A DNA stretch of 7,523 bases. It comes from Acidobacteriota bacterium (lineage in GTDB: Bacteria > Acidobacteriota > Terriglobia > Bryobacterales > JACQDG01). The position numbers were made by a program, and so were the translations under genes. The first letter of the stretch is position 1. The number at the start of each line of letters is the position of its first letter. Below are positions 4,969-7,523 of the stretch, piece by piece. A model generated the notes under the pieces. The model saw only the letters and a list, made by a program, of their open reading frames with translations, had not been told where the DNA came from and did not search any database. The stretch is from NCBI GenBank assembly GCA_016201185.1, contig JACQDG010000327.1, forward strand, positions 1-7,523, written 5' to 3'.

Positions 4969-6290
4969 GCTTTCGTTTCTACGCGGATGGAACGCCGGAA
5001 TTCCTCCCGCCGGGCCCAAAACAGCAGGGTGGCCAGCAGGCAGAACACCCCTCCGGCGGCGACCGTCAGCGGCGGCCCGTAGCGGGAGGCGACGATGCCG
5101 GCCAGGAGGCTGGCGAACGGCCCCAGGCCCACCACCGTCATGGTGTACATGGCCATGATGCGGCCCCGGTACTCATCCGGGATCACGGTTTGGATCAGGG
5201 TGTTGGTGGAGGCCATCTGGCGCAAGGTGCTGAAGCCGACCAGAAGCATGATGGCCACAGACAAAGTAAAGTTGCGCGAAATCGCCAGCAGGATCAGGCC
5301 GACTCCCAGACCGGTCGAGCCGAGCAGGATCACTTTCACCAAACCTTTCGTGTTCCGGCGGCCGGCCAGTCCCAGGGTCCCTACCAGCGCCCCGATTCCC
5401 ATGGAGGCCAGCAGAATGCCCAGGCCGCGCGATCCCTTTCCCAGGATGTCCTCGGCGAAGAACGGCATCAAAATCAGCGCTGGCACGCCGGATATCGTAG
5501 CGGCGCCCAGCAGCAGCAGCAAATAACGGATGTGCAGCGTGTGATAGGCGAAGCGAAAGCCCTGGATCAAGTGCTCCCAGGGCGACTCGGCCACGGAGCG
5601 CTGGAAAGGAAGCAGCCGCATGCCCAGCAGGCTCAGGATCACCGGCGCGAAGCTGAGGCCGTTGAGCAGAAAGCAAATACCTTCGCCGAGCCGGTGAACC
5701 AAGAGGCCGGCGATTCCCGGCCCCACCACCCGGGCGACATTAAAGATCGAGGAGTTCAGCGAGATGGCGTTGAGCAAATCCTCCTTGCTGGCCATCTCGA
5801 TAATGAAGGACTGGCGGGCGGGCATATCGAAAGCGTTGATAATGCCCAGAACCGTCGCCAGCGACAGCACGTGCCAAACCTCGACCCGGCCGGATATCGT
5901 TAACGCGGCCAGCATTAGCGCCTGCACCATGGAAAGCGCCTGGGTGATGACGATGATGCGGTGGCGGGAGCGGCGGTCGGAGGCCAGCCCGCCCAGAGGC
6001 CCCAGCACGAAGACCGGCATTTGGAGACAAAAGTAGGTGAGGCCCATCAGAAATTCGGATCGCGTGAGGCGGTAGATCAGCCAGGTCTGCGCCACGCTCT
6101 GCATCCAGGTGCCGCACAGCGAGATGATTTGCCCGAAACAAAACAACCGGAAATTGCGGTGGCGAAGGGCGCGGAAAACCTGGCGCAGCCCGCGGCGCTC
6201 GAGTAACGCCGGTTCGGCGGGGGCCGGAGGAATGCCGGGTTCCGTCACCAGCGCCGGGGCTAATTTTTCCTGATTGGTCGCTTCCTTCAT
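4965..6290 (-). CDS. MFS transporter, MFS_3/EntS-like exporter family
   Basis: This 441-residue major facilitator resembles the EntS-like exporters that move siderophores, drugs or other small molecules out of the cytoplasm. A cytoplasmic, Pro/Ala-rich tail of about 40 residues precedes RHRNFRLFCFGQ (44-54) and SLCGTWMQSVAQTWLIY (57-73), the family's hallmark start. Motif A is GLASDRRSRHR (101-111) with D105. DMPARQSF (155-162), ISLNSSIFNVARVVGP (177-192) and IPDEYRGRIMAMY (370-382) are further family signatures. Length and pattern fit twelve helices. ATG 6290 has AAGGA at 6303-6299, 8 bases upstream. It is the first gene of the operon and its TGA overlaps the next ATG. No convincing promoter is seen in the 112-base gap shared with the rhomboid gene. 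The substrate cannot be told. Confidence 0.92.
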   Translation of the reverse strand: MKEATNQEKLAPALVTEPGIPPAPAEPALLERRGLRQVFRALRHRNFRLFCFGQIISLCGTWMQSVAQTWLIYRLTRSEFLMGLTYFCLQMPVFVLGPLGGLASDRRSRHRIIVITQALSMVQALMLAALTISGRVEVWHVLSLATVLGIINAFDMPARQSFIIEMASKEDLLNAISLNSSIFNVARVVGPGIAGLLVHRLGEGICFLLNGLSFAPVILSLLGMRLLPFQRSVAESPWEHLIQGFRFAYHTLHIRYLLLLLGAATISGVPALILMPFFAEDILGKGSRGLGILLASMGIGALVGTLGLAGRRNTKGLVKVILLGSTGLGVGLILLAISRNFTLSVAIMLLVGFSTLRQMASTNTLIQTVIPDEYRGRIMAMYTMTVVGLGPFASLLAGIVASRYGPPLTVAAGGVFCLLATLLFWARREEFRRSIRVETKA

Positions 6291-6402
6291 GGGAGCAATC
6301 CTTCAGGATAATGCATTGGCGGGGCGGAGCGTGGAGGGTGAAGCAAAGCAGCGCCCGCCGGCGAAGGGAAAAGAGCCGGGCTGGTAGAATAAAGAGGCAC
6401 GG
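6291..6402. promoter_or_regulatory. Divergent intergenic region between the MFS operon and the rhomboid-purM operon
   Basis: Both operons must be driven from these 112 bases. On the plus strand TGGTAGAAT (6382-6390) resembles an extended -10, but it would place the transcript start about 6 bases before the rhomboid ATG at 6403 and inside its GAGG ribosome site, which is awkward. On the minus strand only the AAGGA ribosome site of the MFS gene is clear. I see no operator-like palindrome. Confidence 0.35.
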
Positions 6403-7218
6403 ATGTCGAAACTGCGAATGTGCCCGCACTGCCGCGCGTTCGTGCCCGCGAACGAGCGGGTCTGCACGGAGTGCCACGAGCCGATGGGGCGGCCTTACGG
6501 GGCGCGGGTGGCGACCGGCGCGGCGCTGGCCGGCCTGGTCCCGCCAACCCATTTCACTACGCTGATCATTCTGCTGATCAACGCGGCGCTGTTTGCGGCG
6601 ACGCTGCTGATGAGCGCGCAGCGGTCGGACGCTGGGCTGGGGTCGCTCGATCCGCAGGTTCTCTATGCTTTCGGCGCCAAGGAGCCGTTCTCGATTCTGG
6701 TCGGAAAACAATGGTGGCGGCTGGTGACGGCCGGTTTTCTGCACGGCGGCTTTCTGCACATCCTGATGAATTCCTGGGCGCTCTATGACCTGGGAGCGCA
6801 GGTGGAGGAGGTCTACGGGACGGCGCGCTTTCTGGTCTTTTACCTGGTCTCGAGCGTGGCCGGCTTCCTGGCCAGTTGCTTCTGGTCGCGCAGCCTGTCA
6901 TTGGGCGCCTCGGCCGCCCTTTTCGGCCTGATCGGCGCCATGATCGCCTACGGCTACCAGAACCGTACCACGCTGGGCATGGCCATGAAGGCGGTCTACG
7001 CGCGCTGGGCCATCTACGGCTTGCTCTTCAGCCTGATCCCGGGCATTGATATGGCCGCTCATATCGGCGGGTTGGCGGCGGGATTCCTCCTGGGCTACCT
7101 GGCAGGCCCGCCGCGGCGCGCGGCCGTGGAATGGCTGTGGAAAGTGGCCGCGGGTTCGGCGGTGGTGATCACCGTAGCGTCCTTCCTGATGGCGTGGGTG
7201 AGATTTCCTGGAAGATGA
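6403..7218 (+). CDS. Rhomboid-family intramembrane serine protease with N-terminal zinc ribbon
   Basis: Rhomboids cut transmembrane substrates inside the membrane. The protein has 271 residues. A zinc ribbon with C7, C10, C21 and C24 (CPHC and CTEC) opens it, so this domain is cytoplasmic. First helix is about 50-70. The L1 region includes KQWWRLVTAGFLH (102-114). The motif HGGFLHILMN (114-123) gives H119 and N123, equivalent to H150 and N154 of GlpG. Catalytic S170 lies in GASAALFG (168-175) and catalytic H220 in AAHIGG (218-223), so the Ser-His dyad is intact and the enzyme should be active. An extra hydrophobic segment near 248-265 follows the six-helix core, suggesting a seventh helix. 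ATG 6403 has AGAGG just upstream. The stop overlaps the purM start by ATGA, so the two are co-translated. Confidence 0.93.
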   Translation: MSKLRMCPHCRAFVPANERVCTECHEPMGRPYGARVATGAALAGLVPPTHFTTLIILLINAALFAATLLMSAQRSDAGLGSLDPQVLYAFGAKEPFSILVGKQWWRLVTAGFLHGGFLHILMNSWALYDLGAQVEEVYGTARFLVFYLVSSVAGFLASCFWSRSLSLGASAALFGLIGAMIAYGYQNRTTLGMAMKAVYARWAIYGLLFSLIPGIDMAAHIGGLAAGFLLGYLAGPPRRAAVEWLWKVAAGSAVVITVASFLMAWVRFPGR

Positions 7219-7523
7219 AAAGCGCGCCGAGGCAGACCGCCCCTTCCATTCGCTACGCCGATGCCGGGGTGAGCATCGACGAGGCGGACCGCGCCGTGGG
7301 CCGCATTAAGAAACTCGCGCAACGGACCTTCAACCGCCATGTCATTACTGATATTGGCACGTTCGGCGCCGTTTACGCGCTAGGCGCGACGCACGGGCGG
7401 GGAACGGTGCTGGTTAGCTCCGCCGACGGCGTGGGTACCAAGCTGAAGGTCGCCTTCACCACCGGCATCCACAACACGGTAGGCAAGGACCTGGTGAACC
7501 ACTGCGTCAACGACATCGCCGTC
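7215..7523 (+). CDS. purM: Phosphoribosylformylglycinamidine cyclo-ligase (AIR synthetase), N-terminal part
   Basis: PurM closes the imidazole ring in purine synthesis, turning FGAM and ATP into AIR in the cytoplasm. The first 103 of about 345 residues are visible before the window ends. RYADAGVSID (13-22) matches the family's SYKDAGVDID start. SADGVGTKLKVA (69-80) is the conserved DGVGTK loop that contacts ATP/substrate. GKDLVNHCVNDIAV (90-103) matches the conserved GxDLVxxCVND segment. ATG 7215 overlaps the rhomboid stop (ATGA at 7215-7218), so translation is probably coupled. The only upstream purine-like ribosome site is GGAAG, very close to the ATG, consistent with reliance on coupling. 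Confidence 0.97.
   Translation, partial: MKSAPRQTAPSIRYADAGVSIDEADRAVGRIKKLAQRTFNRHVITDIGTFGAVYALGATHGRGTVLVSSADGVGTKLKVAFTTGIHNTVGKDLVNHCVNDIAV

Noticed and set aside
4969..5019. Longer start for the metalloprotease at 5019
   Set aside because: It would put 17 polar residues before the signal peptide and overlap the MFS gene by 55 bases; ATG 4968 gives a standard ATGA junction.
4165..5082. 305-codon open frame on the plus strand, antisense to the metalloprotease
   Set aside because: The minus strand carries a protein with a signal peptide and HELAH site; the plus frame has only Arg/Gln/Leu-rich antisense composition.
5740..6759. 339-codon open frame on the minus strand crossing the MFS start and the rhomboid gene
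   Set aside because: It overlaps two well-supported genes in other frames, is rich in Arg, Pro and His, and shows no family motif: a GC-rich shadow.

Overview
The window is GC-rich, densely coded bacterial chromosome with short intergenic gaps. The gaps in its left half hold dispersed repeats built on a tandem 10-base unit (GATGAACACA). Repeats of this style, the gene content (mutS, a GntP-family permease, a HELAH metalloprotease, a zinc-ribbon rhomboid, purM) and the protein style suggest Acidobacteriota. That placement is inference from memory of similar genomes, not a measured result. No tRNA, rRNA, CRISPR array, transposase or phage gene is visible.

Layout, left to right. The 5' end of mutS lies on the minus strand (1-512, cut by the window edge). 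A probable 49-codon membrane protein gene on the plus strand (581-730) diverges from it. The -10 boxes of the two genes may overlap around 535-542. Bases 731-1183 hold no gene I can support. They contain three inverted repeats, a run of five G-tracts, repeat copies and a structured terminator. A four-helix membrane protein (1184-1582, minus) sits almost exactly between two 52-base direct repeats (1065-1116 and 1617-1668). Next is a GntP-type carboxylate/gluconate:H+ symporter (1674-3023, minus). It has a near-consensus promoter, with a palindromic repeat at the predicted 5' end of its transcript.

From 6290 down to 3161 on the minus strand lies a compact three-gene operon: an MFS exporter, then a secreted HELAH zinc metalloprotease coupled to it by a 4-base ATGA overlap, then 23 bases later an exported thioredoxin-like protein with a CPHC active site. 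After a 112-base divergent gap, the plus strand carries a rhomboid protease with an N-terminal zinc ribbon (6403-7218). It is coupled by another ATGA overlap to purM (7215 to the window end, cut).

Housekeeping functions at the edges (mismatch repair, purine synthesis) frame an envelope-oriented middle: two transporters, two proteases, a redox protein and two small membrane proteins. I found no system I can defend as wholly new. The best leads are the MFS-metalloprotease-redoxin operon, the gene cassette between direct repeats, the palindromic repeat in the permease leader, and the possible repeat-derived C-terminus of the small membrane protein.
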